Shown: positions 50,604 through 59,670 of the stretch, piece after piece
Layout: every line of letters starts with the position of its first letter
Numbering within the stretch: position 1 is the first letter of the stretch
Origin: Planctomycetota bacterium
GTDB taxonomy: Bacteria > Planctomycetota > UBA1135 > GCA-002686595
NCBI GenBank assembly: GCA_016712565.1
Contig: JADJQU010000003.1
Span: 434,001 to 498,000, forward strand
Direction: 5' to 3'
DNA: 64,000 bases
Notes under the pieces: generated by a model
What the model was told of the DNA's origin: nothing
Databases searched by the model: none
Seen by the model: the letters and a program-made list of their open reading frames with translations, nothing else
Program-made: the position numbers and the translations under genes

Positions 50604-51985
50604 ATGGCACGACCCGGGCTCTCGACCTCCATGCACCAGTCGATGGGGCAGCACATGCAGCTGCTCCCGCGCATGCTGCAGGCGATCGAGGTGCTGCAGC
50701 TGTCCAGTCAGGACCTGGAGGCCTGGGTCGCCGAGGCCGTGGGGGCCAACGAGGCCCTGTCCCTCGACGGGCCGGCCGAACAGGGCTTCGCCTCGGACGC
50801 CCCGGCGAGGCTTCGGCCAGGTCGGGCCCCCCGAGTCGGGTGGGTCCCCGGGGCACGCGGGCGGATTCGGACCGGTACTCGGCCTTCCTGGAGAGCCCGC
50901 CCGACCGCGGCGAGTCCCTGGCCCACCGGCTGGAGGAGAGCCTGGCGGTGCTCGACCTCTCCGACACGGAACTGGCCTGGGTGCGCCTGCTGCTCGATTC
51001 CCTGGACGAGAACGGCTGGTTGGCCCGCAGCGACGAACAACTGCTCGAGGAGGCCCGGGAGCGCGGCCTCGCGGGCGAGCTCTCCGCCTTGGAGCGGGCC
51101 CGGGCCCGCCTGCGCACCCTGGAACCCCGGGGGCTCGGCGCCCGCGGTCCCCTGGAGGCCCTGCTGTGCCAGCTGGCCGACGACGATCCGGACCGGCCCC
51201 AGTTGGAGATCCTGCTGAGGGAGCACCTGGAGGCCCTGGCGCGCAACAAGCTGCCCCAGGTGGCGCGGGCCCTGGGGATCGAGGTCACGGAACTGGAGCG
51301 CCTGGTGGGTCGCCTCAAGGGCCTGGAGGCGCGGCCCCTGGCCGAGCTTTCCGGCGAACTGGCCCCGGCCATCGTTCCCGACCTGCGGGTCGAGCGGGTC
51401 GGAACGCGGTTCGAGGTCACGCTCACCGGCGAGTGCACGCCGGTCGTGACCATCGATCCCGCCGTGGAATCCCTGGCCAAGGACCGCACGCGGCCGGCGG
51501 AGCTGCGCCGCTACCTGCGCGACAAGCTGGAGCGCGCCCGCTCGGTGCTGGAGGCCCTGGAAATGCGCCGGGAGACCCTGGGCCGCATCGGTGCCCGCGT
51601 CTTCGAACATCAACACGCCTTCCTCGAGCGGGGCTTCGGCTATCTGGTGCCGCTGCGCATGAAGGACCTGGCCGACGAACTGGGGATCCACGTCTCCACG
51701 GTCAGCCGCGCGGTGGCCGAGAAGTGGGTGGAGACGCCCTGGGGCAGCCTGCCCCTGCGGCACTTCTTCCAGGCCGCCTCGGGCGGCGAGGAACGGGCCC
51801 GGGACGACGTGCGGGAACTGGTCCGCGGCATTTTCTCCGCCGAGGATCCCGCCGCGCCGCTCTCCGACGACGAGGTGGTGGCGCGCCTGCGCGCCCAGGG
51901 CTTCGAGTTGGCGCGCCGCACGGTGGCCAAGTACCGCCAGGAACTGGAAATCCCCAGCTCCTATCGGCGCCGCCGTTACGCCTGA
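50604..51985 (+). CDS. rpoN: RNA polymerase sigma-54 factor, with one frame break near 50800
   Basis: Sigma-54 directs transcription that needs enhancer-binding ATPases. Region I reads from 50604 (LSTSMHQSMGQHMQLLPRML, then QAIEVLQLSSQDLEAWV). The core-binding and DNA-binding parts continue in another frame from about 50801 (YSAFLESPPDRGESLAHRL on). They include HVSTVSRAVAEKW and the RpoN box ARRTVAKYR, and end at 51985. Restoring one C in the C run at 50800-50803 joins the two parts as DAPGEASARSGPP. Both ends are conserved, so this is one sigma-54 gene with a probable sequence error. Confidence 0.9.
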
Positions 51986-52024
51986 TCCCGTACCCCCCCG
52001 GGGCACGCTAGGCTGCGCGGTGCC

Positions 52025-52852
52025 ATGCGCAACGTTCGCGCGCTGATCTCCTACGACGGCTCGAAGTTCTACGGCTGGCAGCGCCAGGCGGGCTTCCACT
52101 CCGTGCAGGAGGGCCTCGAGCATGCGCTGCTGGCCTTGACCGGGCAGTCGATCGTCGTGCACGGTTCCAGTCGCACCGACACCGGAGTGCACGCCCTGGG
52201 CCAGGTGGCCCACTTCCGCCTGGACACGCGGCTCACGGACGATCGCCTGCGCCACGCGCTGAATTTCTACCTGGAGGAGGGCGTGGCGATCCGCCGGCTG
52301 GAGACCGCGCCCGAGGACTTCCACGCGCGCTTTTCGGCCCTGGGCAAGCGCTACATGTACGTGACCGCGACGACGCGCTTCCGGCCGCCCTTCGGGGTCC
52401 AGTATTCCCATTGGGTGCCCCAGGCCCTGGCACTCGCGGACATGCGCGCGGCCGCGCGCGTGCTCGTGGGGGAGCACGATTTCAGCGCCTTCGCCAGCTC
52501 CGGGAGCCCACGGCGGACCAACGTGCGGCGCGTTCGCTCGCTGCACATCATCCCCCGGCGCGAGCGCTTTGCCCTCGTGATCGAGGGCAACGGGTTCCTC
52601 TACAACATGGTGCGCACGATCGCCGGCACGCTGATCGAAGTGGGCAAGGGCTCGCTCTCGGCGGCCGACGTGGAGCGCATCCTGCGCAGCGCCGATCGAT
52701 CCCAGGCCGGCCCCACGGCGCCGGCCGAGGGGCTCTACCTGGTCGCCGTGCGCTACGCCGAGCCGGTGTTCGCCCGCCGAGACCGCGGCGAGCGGGGCGT
52801 CCCCGGCCTGTTCGGATTCCTTGGCCCGAGTCGGGCGCCGGCCGAACGCTGA
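52025..52852 (+). CDS. truA: tRNA pseudouridine synthase A
   Basis: TruA makes pseudouridine at positions 38-40 of tRNA anticodon arms. The 275-residue product has the catalytic SSRTDTGVHALGQVAHF with the nucleophilic Asp, GNGFLYNMVRTIAGTLIEVG, and the usual N-terminus MRNVRALISYDGSKFYGWQRQ. It sits between rpoN and hpf, where it is not usually part of the sigma-54 cluster. Confidence 0.96.
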   Translation: MRNVRALISYDGSKFYGWQRQAGFHSVQEGLEHALLALTGQSIVVHGSSRTDTGVHALGQVAHFRLDTRLTDDRLRHALNFYLEEGVAIRRLETAPEDFHARFSALGKRYMYVTATTRFRPPFGVQYSHWVPQALALADMRAAARVLVGEHDFSAFASSGSPRRTNVRRVRSLHIIPRRERFALVIEGNGFLYNMVRTIAGTLIEVGKGSLSAADVERILRSADRSQAGPTAPAEGLYLVAVRYAEPVFARRDRGERGVPGLFGFLGPSRAPAER

Positions 52853-53158
52853 TCGGAAAATGGGCGCCAGCCAAGCCCGCCCTGTGGACCCTTGACCCGA
52901 ACCGCCCGCGCTCCGGCGACGAACCGACCTCGCACGGGCGCCCCTTCCCAGCCCCTCGCCGGCCCATCGCCGCTCCGACTCCTGGGAGGCGTGCCCGCCC
53001 AGCGAGCCTGGATTCGTCCGGCCTCGACCGATCGGGGTGCGGTCCCTTCCGACTCTCGCGAGAGGTCTGCCCGGGAGCCCCTGCCGACTGGTCCCCGAGG
53101 CGCCGGGTAGCCGCGTCCAAAGTCGTCCAGCGAGTTCCAGCCGCAGAGGCGCCCCTCC
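52853..53158 (+). other. 306-base gap between truA and hpf
   Basis: No gene is supported. A TTGACC at 52897-52902 has no matching -10. Nothing else of note was seen. Confidence 0.4.
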
Positions 53159-53476
53159 ATGAAGACGCACGTCACCGTGCCGCGCCGCGCCTACCCCGAG
53201 GCCGTGCGCGAGATCGCCCAGGAAAAGCTCGATTCCCTGGCCAAGTACTCCGACCGCCTGGAGTCGCTGCGGGCCACCCTGGATCGCCAGCGTGTCGGCC
53301 ACCGGGTCGAATTCCTGGTGCACGTCGCCGACGGCGCCACCCTGGTCGTGGACTCCAAGGCGGACAGCATCGAGGAAGCCCTCGACGATGCCCACCAGCG
53401 CATGAAGGCCCTGTTGCTCAAGCACAAGCGCCGGATGGTGCAGCGCCACCGCGCCGCCCGCCGGCCGACGCGCTGA
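53159..53476 (+). CDS. hpf: Ribosome hibernation promoting factor, short form
   Basis: HPF/RaiA-type proteins bind idle ribosomes and help form inactive dimers. The 105-residue product has HVTVPRRAYPEAVREIAQEKLDSLAKYSDR and DGATLVVDSKADSIEEALDDA, and ends in a basic tail. The short form lacks the extra dimerisation domain of long HPF. It lies between truA and ptsN, in the rpoN cluster common to many bacteria. Confidence 0.92.
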   Translation: MKTHVTVPRRAYPEAVREIAQEKLDSLAKYSDRLESLRATLDRQRVGHRVEFLVHVADGATLVVDSKADSIEEALDDAHQRMKALLLKHKRRMVQRHRAARRPTR

Positions 53477-53557
53477 GGCCCTGCTCGGGGGGGCAGGCGC
53501 TGGGAGCCGGGCCGTGCCGTGCGCTTCCGGAGTCGCGCTGGTACCCTGGTTGCCACC

Positions 53558-54062
53558 ATGTCTACCCCAGTTCGCTCCGCGCAGGGATTCGCACAACGCT
53601 TCAAGCTCCAGGCCTGCTGCACCACGCTGGCGGCCTCCACCAAGCTGGACACCGAACGGGAGATGGCCGAGATCGATCGCCGCCTCGAAGTCGATCACGA
53701 CCCAGCAAGTTCGTCCGCTGCACGCCCAGTTCCTGGCCCGGGAGCGGCTGGCCTCCACCGGAGTGGGCGCCGGCGTGGCGATCCCGCACGTGAAGCTCGA
53801 GGGCCTCAAGGAAACCGCCCTGGCCTTCGCCGTGCATCCGGCGGGCGTGGAGTGGGCCGCCCTGGACGGGGAGGTCGTGCACCTGGTGTTCGCCGTGGTG
53901 CGGCCCGCGGAGTCGGGTGAGTTCCACGATCCCAAGCGGCACCTGGAGCTGATGCAGTGGATCGCGCACCTCTCGCGCGCCCCGGACTTCCGGCGCTTCG
54001 CCCTGGCCGCGGCCTCGCCCAAGGTGCTGCACGAGTTGCTCTCCGAGGTCGAGAGCGCCTGA
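53558..54062 (+). CDS. ptsN: PTS IIA-like nitrogen-regulatory protein, with one frame break near 53675
   Basis: This phosphocarrier of the nitrogen PTS signals to metabolism and potassium uptake. The N-terminus MSTPVRSAQGFAQRFKLQACC reads from ATG 53558. After TEREMAEI the family sequence continues in the next frame: IAASKSITTQQVRPLHAQFL, then ARERLASTGVGAGVAIPH, whose His is the phosphorylation site, and on to ELLSEVESA at 54062. Dropping one G near 53677 joins the two. Its neighbours hpf and an HPr-like gene support the assignment. Confidence 0.85.
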
Positions 54063-54106
54063 GCCGGACCGGTCCGAACGCGCCCCTGGCGGAAGAAAGT
54101 TCTCCC

Positions 54107-54391
54107 TTGTCCGATGCTCAACTGGCCCGGGGCCGGGCGACGATCGTCAACTCCCGCGGCCTTCACGCCAGGCCCTGCCAGGCCCTGGCCCGCATCGCCC
54201 TGGCCTTCGCCGGCGAGGTGGAGGCCTGCTGCGAGGGCCGCCGCGCCAACGCCAAGAGCATCCTGGAGCTGATGACCCTCTCCGCCGGGCCTGGGACCGT
54301 GCTGGAGTTCACGGCCAGGGGGGAGGGGGCCTCCGCGCTGGTCGGTTCACTCGTGGGAATGGTCCAGGCGGGTTTTCAGGAGCCCGACTAA
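54107..54391 (+). CDS. HPr-like phosphocarrier protein
   Basis: The 94-residue product starts at TTG 54107 (SDAQLARGRATIVNSRGLHARP). His20 in GLHARP is the phosphorylation site, and Ser51 in NAKSILELMTL matches the regulatory Ser of HPr. Next to ptsN and rpoN it is most likely NPr, the nitrogen-PTS carrier. The TTG start is chosen because it is the only suitable codon before the first strand. Confidence 0.9.
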   Translation: MSDAQLARGRATIVNSRGLHARPCQALARIALAFAGEVEACCEGRRANAKSILELMTLSAGPGTVLEFTARGEGASALVGSLVGMVQAGFQEPD

Positions 54392-54428
54392 ACCCCAAGC
54401 GCGGACTCGACCGAAACCCTAGCCGCCA

Positions 54429-54447
54429 CCGGGAGACTCTTTCCCGG
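54429..54447 (+). terminator. Small hairpin after the HPr-like gene
   Basis: CCGGGA pairs with TCCCGG around GACTCTT, 37 bases after the stop. It is weak evidence for a boundary between the PTS cluster and the pilus genes. Confidence 0.35.
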
Positions 54448-54517
54448 GGCCGTGGCCCGCGACTCCGCAGAACGGAGCCGAGGACCGCGCCACCTGTTCC
54501 CTACTCAGGGGTGCGGC

Positions 54518-55588
54518 TTGTTCCGTCGAACCAAGAGCGTCGTGGGCCTTGACCTGGGCAGCCAGGTCGTCAAGGCCGTCGAAATCACCCTCGAGGGGCC
54601 CGAGCCCGTCGTGACGGGCTTCGCCCGCGTCGAGATCCCCCCCGGCGGGGACCGCGTCCAGGCCCTGGCCGAGGTCTTCAAGCAGGGCAAGTTCCGCTCG
54701 AAGCAGGTCGTCACCAGCGTCTCCGGCCAGAACGTGGTCGTGCGCTACGTGAACATGCCCAAGATGTCGGAGAACGAGCTCCGGCAGGCGATCCGCATGG
54801 AGGCCGACCGCTACGTGCCCTTCGAGCTGGCCGAGACCACCCTCGACTGCCAACCGCTCAAGCGCAAGACGCAGAAGACCGGCGACGAAGGCGCGCCCGC
54901 GAACGGCGACACGATGTCGGTTCTCCTGGTGGCCTGTCGCACGCAGACCCTCGAGGAGCAGATTCAGCAGGTCAACTCCCAGGGCCTTTCCACCGTGGCC
55001 ATCGACGTGGACGCCTTCGCCCTGGCCAATGCCTGGGAGCTCTGCGGCCTGCCCGAGGAGGAACTCGAGGAGGCCAAGACCGAGAAGACGGAAGAGCGCG
55101 CCATCGCGCTGATCGACATCGGCGCCACGCGCACCTCGATCAACGTCCTGTGCGGCGGCGAGACCTGCTTCAGCCGCGAGATCGGCATCGGCGGCCACGA
55201 CATGACCCAGGCCGTGGCGCGACGCTTGGGCGTGGAGCTGTTCGAGGCCGAGGCCATCAAGCGCAATCCCCAGGGCCAGGAAGTCGAAGTCAACCGCGCC
55301 ATCCAGCCGGTGCTCGAGGACCTGACCAGCGAGATCTCGCTCAGCCTCGACTACGTGGAACACCACGAGGGGTTGCGCGTCGAGGAACTCCTGCTTTCCG
55401 GCGGAGGCGTCCTGGTCCAGGGCGCCCAGAGCTACATCGAACAAGCCACGGCACGCACGACGCGCTCCTGGAACCCGCTCGAGGGTCTGCGCATCGCCGT
55501 CGACCGCGTGGACGTGGAGGAACTGGAAGCCTGGGCTCCGTCCCTGGTGGTCGCCGTCGGCCTCGCCTCGAGGGTTCGCTCCTCATGA
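54518..55588 (+). CDS. pilM: Type IV pilus assembly protein PilM
   Basis: PilM is an actin-like cytoplasmic ATPase-fold protein that joins PilN at the inner membrane. The product has 356 residues. The phosphate-binding strands VVGLDLGSQVVKAVEI and IALIDIGATRTSINVL, and ELLLSGGGVLVQG near the end, are visible. The start is TTG 54518, because AGGGG lies upstream at the right distance and the protein then begins MFRRTKSVVGLDLG. GTG 54452 would add unconserved residues. It overlaps pilN by four bases. Confidence 0.93.
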   Translation: MFRRTKSVVGLDLGSQVVKAVEITLEGPEPVVTGFARVEIPPGGDRVQALAEVFKQGKFRSKQVVTSVSGQNVVVRYVNMPKMSENELRQAIRMEADRYVPFELAETTLDCQPLKRKTQKTGDEGAPANGDTMSVLLVACRTQTLEEQIQQVNSQGLSTVAIDVDAFALANAWELCGLPEEELEEAKTEKTEERAIALIDIGATRTSINVLCGGETCFSREIGIGGHDMTQAVARRLGVELFEAEAIKRNPQGQEVEVNRAIQPVLEDLTSEISLSLDYVEHHEGLRVEELLLSGGGVLVQGAQSYIEQATARTTRSWNPLEGLRIAVDRVDVEELEAWAPSLVVAVGLASRVRSS

Positions 55589-56316
55589 TCCGCATCAACC
55601 TGCTCCCCGAAGAATACCGGCGCAAGGCCCGCACGCCGGTCAAGCTGATGCTCACCGTCGCCGGTGTCGTCGGCCTGAACGCGGGGCTATTCGCCTGGTG
55701 GGGCTACCTCGCCTTCGGCATCCAGGCCGAGATCGAGAGCGAGCGCGCCGTGCTGCAGACCGAAGCCGACGGCCTCGCGCCGCAGGTCAACTTCCACAAG
55801 TCGCTGGAGAGCGAGCGCCTGCGCTTCGCCTCGCGCGAGTCCACCCTGGCCTCGATCACCAAGAGCCGGATCGGCTGGACCCGCAAGATCGACGAGCTGG
55901 TGGACGTGATCAACGAGGGCGGCGAAGGCCGCCGTCACTTCGTCTGGTTCGACGACTTGAACGTCACGCAGCGCTTCGACCTGCGCACCAAGTCGGGGGG
56001 CACGGTCAAGGCAGCCGGCCACTCCGGCTCGAGCGACATCGCCCAGGTGGCGAACTTCCTCGAGGACCTCGAGCGCTCGCCGTTCATCCAGGACTTCGAC
56101 CCGCCGGCGCCTCCGGAGGGCACCCAGACCCTGGTGGACAAGGAACTGGTTCCGGCCGTGGTCTGGAATTTCCCGCTGTCGCTCACGATCAAGTCCAAGG
56201 AAGACCCGACCGCCAAGAAGCCCGCCCCCAAGGCCGCGGCTCCCGCGGCCGACGGCGCGACCCCCGCCCCCGCCCCCGCACCTGCCCCCGCCCCCGCCCA
56301 AGGAGCTGGTCAATGA
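55585..56316 (+). CDS. pilN: Type IV pilus assembly protein PilN
   Basis: This is a single-span inner-membrane protein of the pilus alignment complex. The 243-residue product starts MIRINLLPEEYRRKARTP. INLLPEE-type sequence is the segment that binds PilM. The membrane span is at about 25-47, followed by a coiled coil and a periplasmic domain. The last 25 residues are Ala/Pro repeats. Overlaps of four bases with both pilM and pilO show tight coupling. Confidence 0.92.
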   Translation: MIRINLLPEEYRRKARTPVKLMLTVAGVVGLNAGLFAWWGYLAFGIQAEIESERAVLQTEADGLAPQVNFHKSLESERLRFASRESTLASITKSRIGWTRKIDELVDVINEGGEGRRHFVWFDDLNVTQRFDLRTKSGGTVKAAGHSGSSDIAQVANFLEDLERSPFIQDFDPPAPPEGTQTLVDKELVPAVVWNFPLSLTIKSKEDPTAKKPAPKAAAPAADGATPAPAPAPAPAPAQGAGQ

Positions 56317-57713
56317 ACGAGAAACGCCTTCTGACCTGGCTCGTGGGCGGCGGCGCCCTGGCAGCCATCGGCATCGGCGCCCTGGTGTACTTCGAGTACG
56401 GCGCCATCGACGAGTCCCGCGCGGCGGTGGCCGACCTCAAGGTCGGCATCGGAGCCTCGCGCAAGATCCTCACCGGCACCGGGGCCCTGGAGCGCGAGGT
56501 GATCGTGCTCCGCGAAACCGACGAGGTGATCAAGGAGATCCTCCCCGACGAGCAGGACGTCAACAACCTGGTGCGCGACCTGTCGCACTTCCAGGAAGAA
56601 GCGGGCATCAAGATCACCGGCCTCAAGAAGAAGGGCCCCGACAACGCCCGCAAGGAGAAGACGGACTTCGACAAGGTGGGCTACCAGCTCAACCTGGAAG
56701 CCGACTCGTTCCAGCTGCTCTCCTTCCTGGACAAGGTCGAGAGCCACTCGCGCTTCATGCGCGTGCCGGACTTCAAGCTCAATGCCGCTCCCCGCCGCCA
56801 GGTGGAGGACACCGGCGTGCCGCGGCACAAGGTCTCGCTGGACGTCGAGACCTACGTGTACAAGCCCCAGAACGGGCCCGCCCCGGTGAAGATCGACGGC
56901 TATGCCAGGAAGCGCGAGCTCCTGCTGGGCGAGATCAACCGCCGGCGCCAGGCGCTGCAGGTCTCGTCCTACATCTACCGCGGCCAGCGCGGCCGCCGCG
57001 ACCCGTGGGTCGACCCGCGCGTGCCGCTGCAATCCGAGCAGGAATCGCCGATCCCCGTCGAGGAGCAGATCCGCATCGTCGACGAACTCGTGCTGCGCAC
57101 GCAGCAGGTGCAGGCGCTCTGGGAACGCCTCCCGCAGTGCGTTTCGATCATCGAGGAGATGACCCTGCGCGCTCAGCTGGAGGAATCCCTGGCCAAGCTC
57201 GAGGAGGACGTGCGCCTGGTGAAGACCGAGGGCAACATCCGCTACGTGCCCAGCGCGCGGCGCCTCGACAACGAGGTGGACGTGCCGGTCAAGGAACTGC
57301 GCGTGGCGATCTCCAGCACGCCCGGCCAGGACGGCCCGTCGAAGGAGTCCCTGGTCGAGGTCATCGAGACCATGAAGGGCAACCTGGTGCGCGGCGAGTT
57401 CAAGGAAGCCCAGTACGCCTTCGACACGGTGGAAAGCCGCCTCGGCAAGGCCGAAGCGGATCCGTTGCGCGAGCCCTTCGTCGCCCAGCTGCGGCAGCTC
57501 GACATCACGGCGAAGGACCTGGAGGACTTCTCCAAGCTCTCGATCAAGGTCGACGCCATCGTCTACGGCGAGGGCCGTCCCTCTGTGATCGTCATCAACG
57601 GCAAGACCCTGGCCGAAGGCGATCAGCTCGGGAAAGACCTCATCATTCGCTCGATCAAGCCCGGCGTGATCGAGTTCTTGTTCCGCGGCATGGTCCTGGA
57701 GCGCAGGTTCTAG
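56313..57713 (+). CDS. pilO: Type IV pilus PilO-like protein with C-terminal PilP-like domain
   Basis: The 466-residue product has one membrane span at about residues 9-28, a coiled coil and a PilO-like periplasmic domain (YQLNLEADSFQLLSFLDKVESHSRFMR). A middle region with more coiled coil follows. The last 45 residues, VIVINGKTLAEGDQLGKDLIIRSIKPGVIEFLF, look like the beta-fold of PilP/GspC-type proteins that touch the secretin. PilO alone is usually near 200 residues, so this looks like a PilO-PilP fusion. No separate pilP lies before pilQ, which supports that reading. Confidence 0.8.
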   Translation: MNEKRLLTWLVGGGALAAIGIGALVYFEYGAIDESRAAVADLKVGIGASRKILTGTGALEREVIVLRETDEVIKEILPDEQDVNNLVRDLSHFQEEAGIKITGLKKKGPDNARKEKTDFDKVGYQLNLEADSFQLLSFLDKVESHSRFMRVPDFKLNAAPRRQVEDTGVPRHKVSLDVETYVYKPQNGPAPVKIDGYARKRELLLGEINRRRQALQVSSYIYRGQRGRRDPWVDPRVPLQSEQESPIPVEEQIRIVDELVLRTQQVQALWERLPQCVSIIEEMTLRAQLEESLAKLEEDVRLVKTEGNIRYVPSARRLDNEVDVPVKELRVAISSTPGQDGPSKESLVEVIETMKGNLVRGEFKEAQYAFDTVESRLGKAEADPLREPFVAQLRQLDITAKDLEDFSKLSIKVDAIVYGEGRPSVIVINGKTLAEGDQLGKDLIIRSIKPGVIEFLFRGMVLERRF

Positions 57714-57760
57714 GACGAGGAAGGCAAACACAATCCCAGGTTGGTCTGGGCAGGAGTGTC

Positions 57761-59575
57761 ATGAAAGAAATGAAGCATCTGATGGCCCTGGGCGCGTTGC
57801 TCTTGGCATTCGCACCCCAAGCAGTCGCTCAGGGGACCACGGGCAAGGACGCCCGGATCTCACTGCGCTTCACGGACCGCAAGTTGTCCGACGTAGCCCA
57901 GTACCTGCGCGAGAAGTCCAATTCGAACATCGTCGTGATCGGCGAGGCCGGCAACGCGCTGATCAGCCTGGAGCTGACCGACGTGCCCTGGCGCGATGCG
58001 CTGGAGGTCGCCGCGGAGCAGGCGAAGTGCATCATCGAGGAGCGCACCGGCGGGATCCTCGCCGTGGTGGAGCCCGAGAAGGTGACCTACGAGGCCACCA
58101 ACGTCGAGCTGCGCACGCTGATCGACCTGATCGCCAAGTTCGGCCGGGCGAACATCATCGTCGCGCCTGAGGTCAAGGGCACCATTTCCGTGCGCCTGGA
58201 CAACGTGCCGTGGCGCGATGCGCTCGAAGTGTCGGTCAAGACACTGGGCTACGTCGTGGTCGAGGAGAATCGCGGCATCCTGCGCGTGGTCGACCCGGCC
58301 TCGCTGCAGGCGCAGATGGTGACCAAGAGCTATCAGCTGCGCTACATGCGGCCCAAGAGCCAGTACAAGCCGCTGATCAAGTCGGAGTTCCTGCAGCCGC
58401 TCAACATGCAGCAGAGCAACCAGTCCACCAAGGACATCGCCCAGACCTTCACGGTGCTGAAGGCGCTGCAGAAGGCGCTCTCCAAGGGCGGCGATCTGGA
58501 CTACATCGAGTCGCAGAACGTGATCATCATCCGCGACACGGACCAGATCCACGATCAGATCAGCGACATGCTGGCGCGGCTCGACATCGAGCCGGCCCAG
58601 GTGTTCTGCGACGTCAAGTTCGTCTCGACGCTCAACACCGACCTCTTGGACCTGGGCGTCGACTACGGCGACGGCGGGCCGCGCGTTGAAATCTCCGGCG
58701 GTGCGATCCCGATCACCCTGCCCTTCGGCCTGGGCGGCCAGGGCTGGGAAGACGGCATCATCGTCAACACCACCAAGAGCGGTCCGTTCGCCGACCCGGC
58801 GCTCAACGCCGGCAACACGATCATCCCCGACACGGTCTTCGGTCGCCTGTCCTTCACCGGCGTCGCGGCGACGCTCAAGATGCTGCAGCGCGACACCAAG
58901 TCGGACGTGGTGCAGGCGCCCAAGCTGATCGCCCTCGACGGCCACGAAGCCACGATCTTCGTCGGCGAGACGATCCGCTACGCCGAGGCCAAGTCCGAGC
59001 AGGGCCAGGCCGGCGGCCTGCAGCTCTCGCTGTCGGAAGCCCAGGGCTCGCCCGTGGACGTGGGCTTCCAGCTCCTGATCGTGCCCCACGTGATTCCCGG
59101 CACGAACAACATGACGCTGGACGTGATCCCCAAGGAAACCAGCCTCTCGGGCGGCTCGGGCGCCAGCGCCCTGTCCCCGGCCGGCTTCGACGTGTTCACG
59201 GTCGGCGCCTCGGGTCTGGAGGGCACGATCGCCCTGCCGCGCACCCGCAGCTCGACCATCGTGACCACCATGCTGCTGGAGAGCGGCCAGACGGCCGTGA
59301 TCGGCGGCCTGACCACCGAGCAGGAGCAGAAGAGCGTCTCGCGCGTGCCCTACATCTCGCGCATCCCGCTGCTCGGCGAGCTGTTCACCTACCGCAAGAA
59401 GGACCGCCAGCGCCGCAGTCTCTTGGTGTTCGTCACGCCGACGATCGTCCACAGCGCCCAGGAGCAGGAAGTCCTGCTGCGCAGCGAGTTCGAGCGGCGC
59501 AAGATGAGCCTCAAGAAGCAGATCGAGTCCCTGGTGGGCCCCAACGCCGCCGAGCCCAAGGCCGAGGGCCAGTGA
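57761..59575 (+). CDS. pilQ: Type IV pilus secretin PilQ
   Basis: PilQ is the outer-membrane pore for the pilus. The 604-residue product has a signal peptide (cleavage near residue 24). Two successive STN-like domains share the pattern VPWRDALEV (about 27-100 and 102-175). An N1-type domain follows, and a secretin domain with TRSSTIVTTMLLESGQTAVIGGL and VPYISRIPLLGELFTYR. The C-terminal 40 residues are charged. AGGAG precedes the ATG. It is the last gene of the pilus cluster and is followed by a strong terminator. Confidence 0.94.
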   Translation: MKEMKHLMALGALLLAFAPQAVAQGTTGKDARISLRFTDRKLSDVAQYLREKSNSNIVVIGEAGNALISLELTDVPWRDALEVAAEQAKCIIEERTGGILAVVEPEKVTYEATNVELRTLIDLIAKFGRANIIVAPEVKGTISVRLDNVPWRDALEVSVKTLGYVVVEENRGILRVVDPASLQAQMVTKSYQLRYMRPKSQYKPLIKSEFLQPLNMQQSNQSTKDIAQTFTVLKALQKALSKGGDLDYIESQNVIIIRDTDQIHDQISDMLARLDIEPAQVFCDVKFVSTLNTDLLDLGVDYGDGGPRVEISGGAIPITLPFGLGGQGWEDGIIVNTTKSGPFADPALNAGNTIIPDTVFGRLSFTGVAATLKMLQRDTKSDVVQAPKLIALDGHEATIFVGETIRYAEAKSEQGQAGGLQLSLSEAQGSPVDVGFQLLIVPHVIPGTNNMTLDVIPKETSLSGGSGASALSPAGFDVFTVGASGLEGTIALPRTRSSTIVTTMLLESGQTAVIGGLTTEQEQKSVSRVPYISRIPLLGELFTYRKKDRQRRSLLVFVTPTIVHSAQEQEVLLRSEFERRKMSLKKQIESLVGPNAAEPKAEGQ

Positions 59576-59635
59576 GCCCCCAGGACCCAAGACGCTGACG
59601 AAGGCACGGTGGGGGAGCCCCGCCGGCCGGAACAC

Positions 59636-59670
59636 GCGGGCCCGTCGATCCAGAGGATCGGCGGGCCCGC
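59636..59670 (+). terminator. Strong terminator-like stem-loop after pilQ
   Basis: Sixteen pairs (59636-59651 with 59655-59670, one T-G) enclose the loop AGA, followed by TCCCTT. It lies 60 bases after the pilQ stop. Confidence 0.75.
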
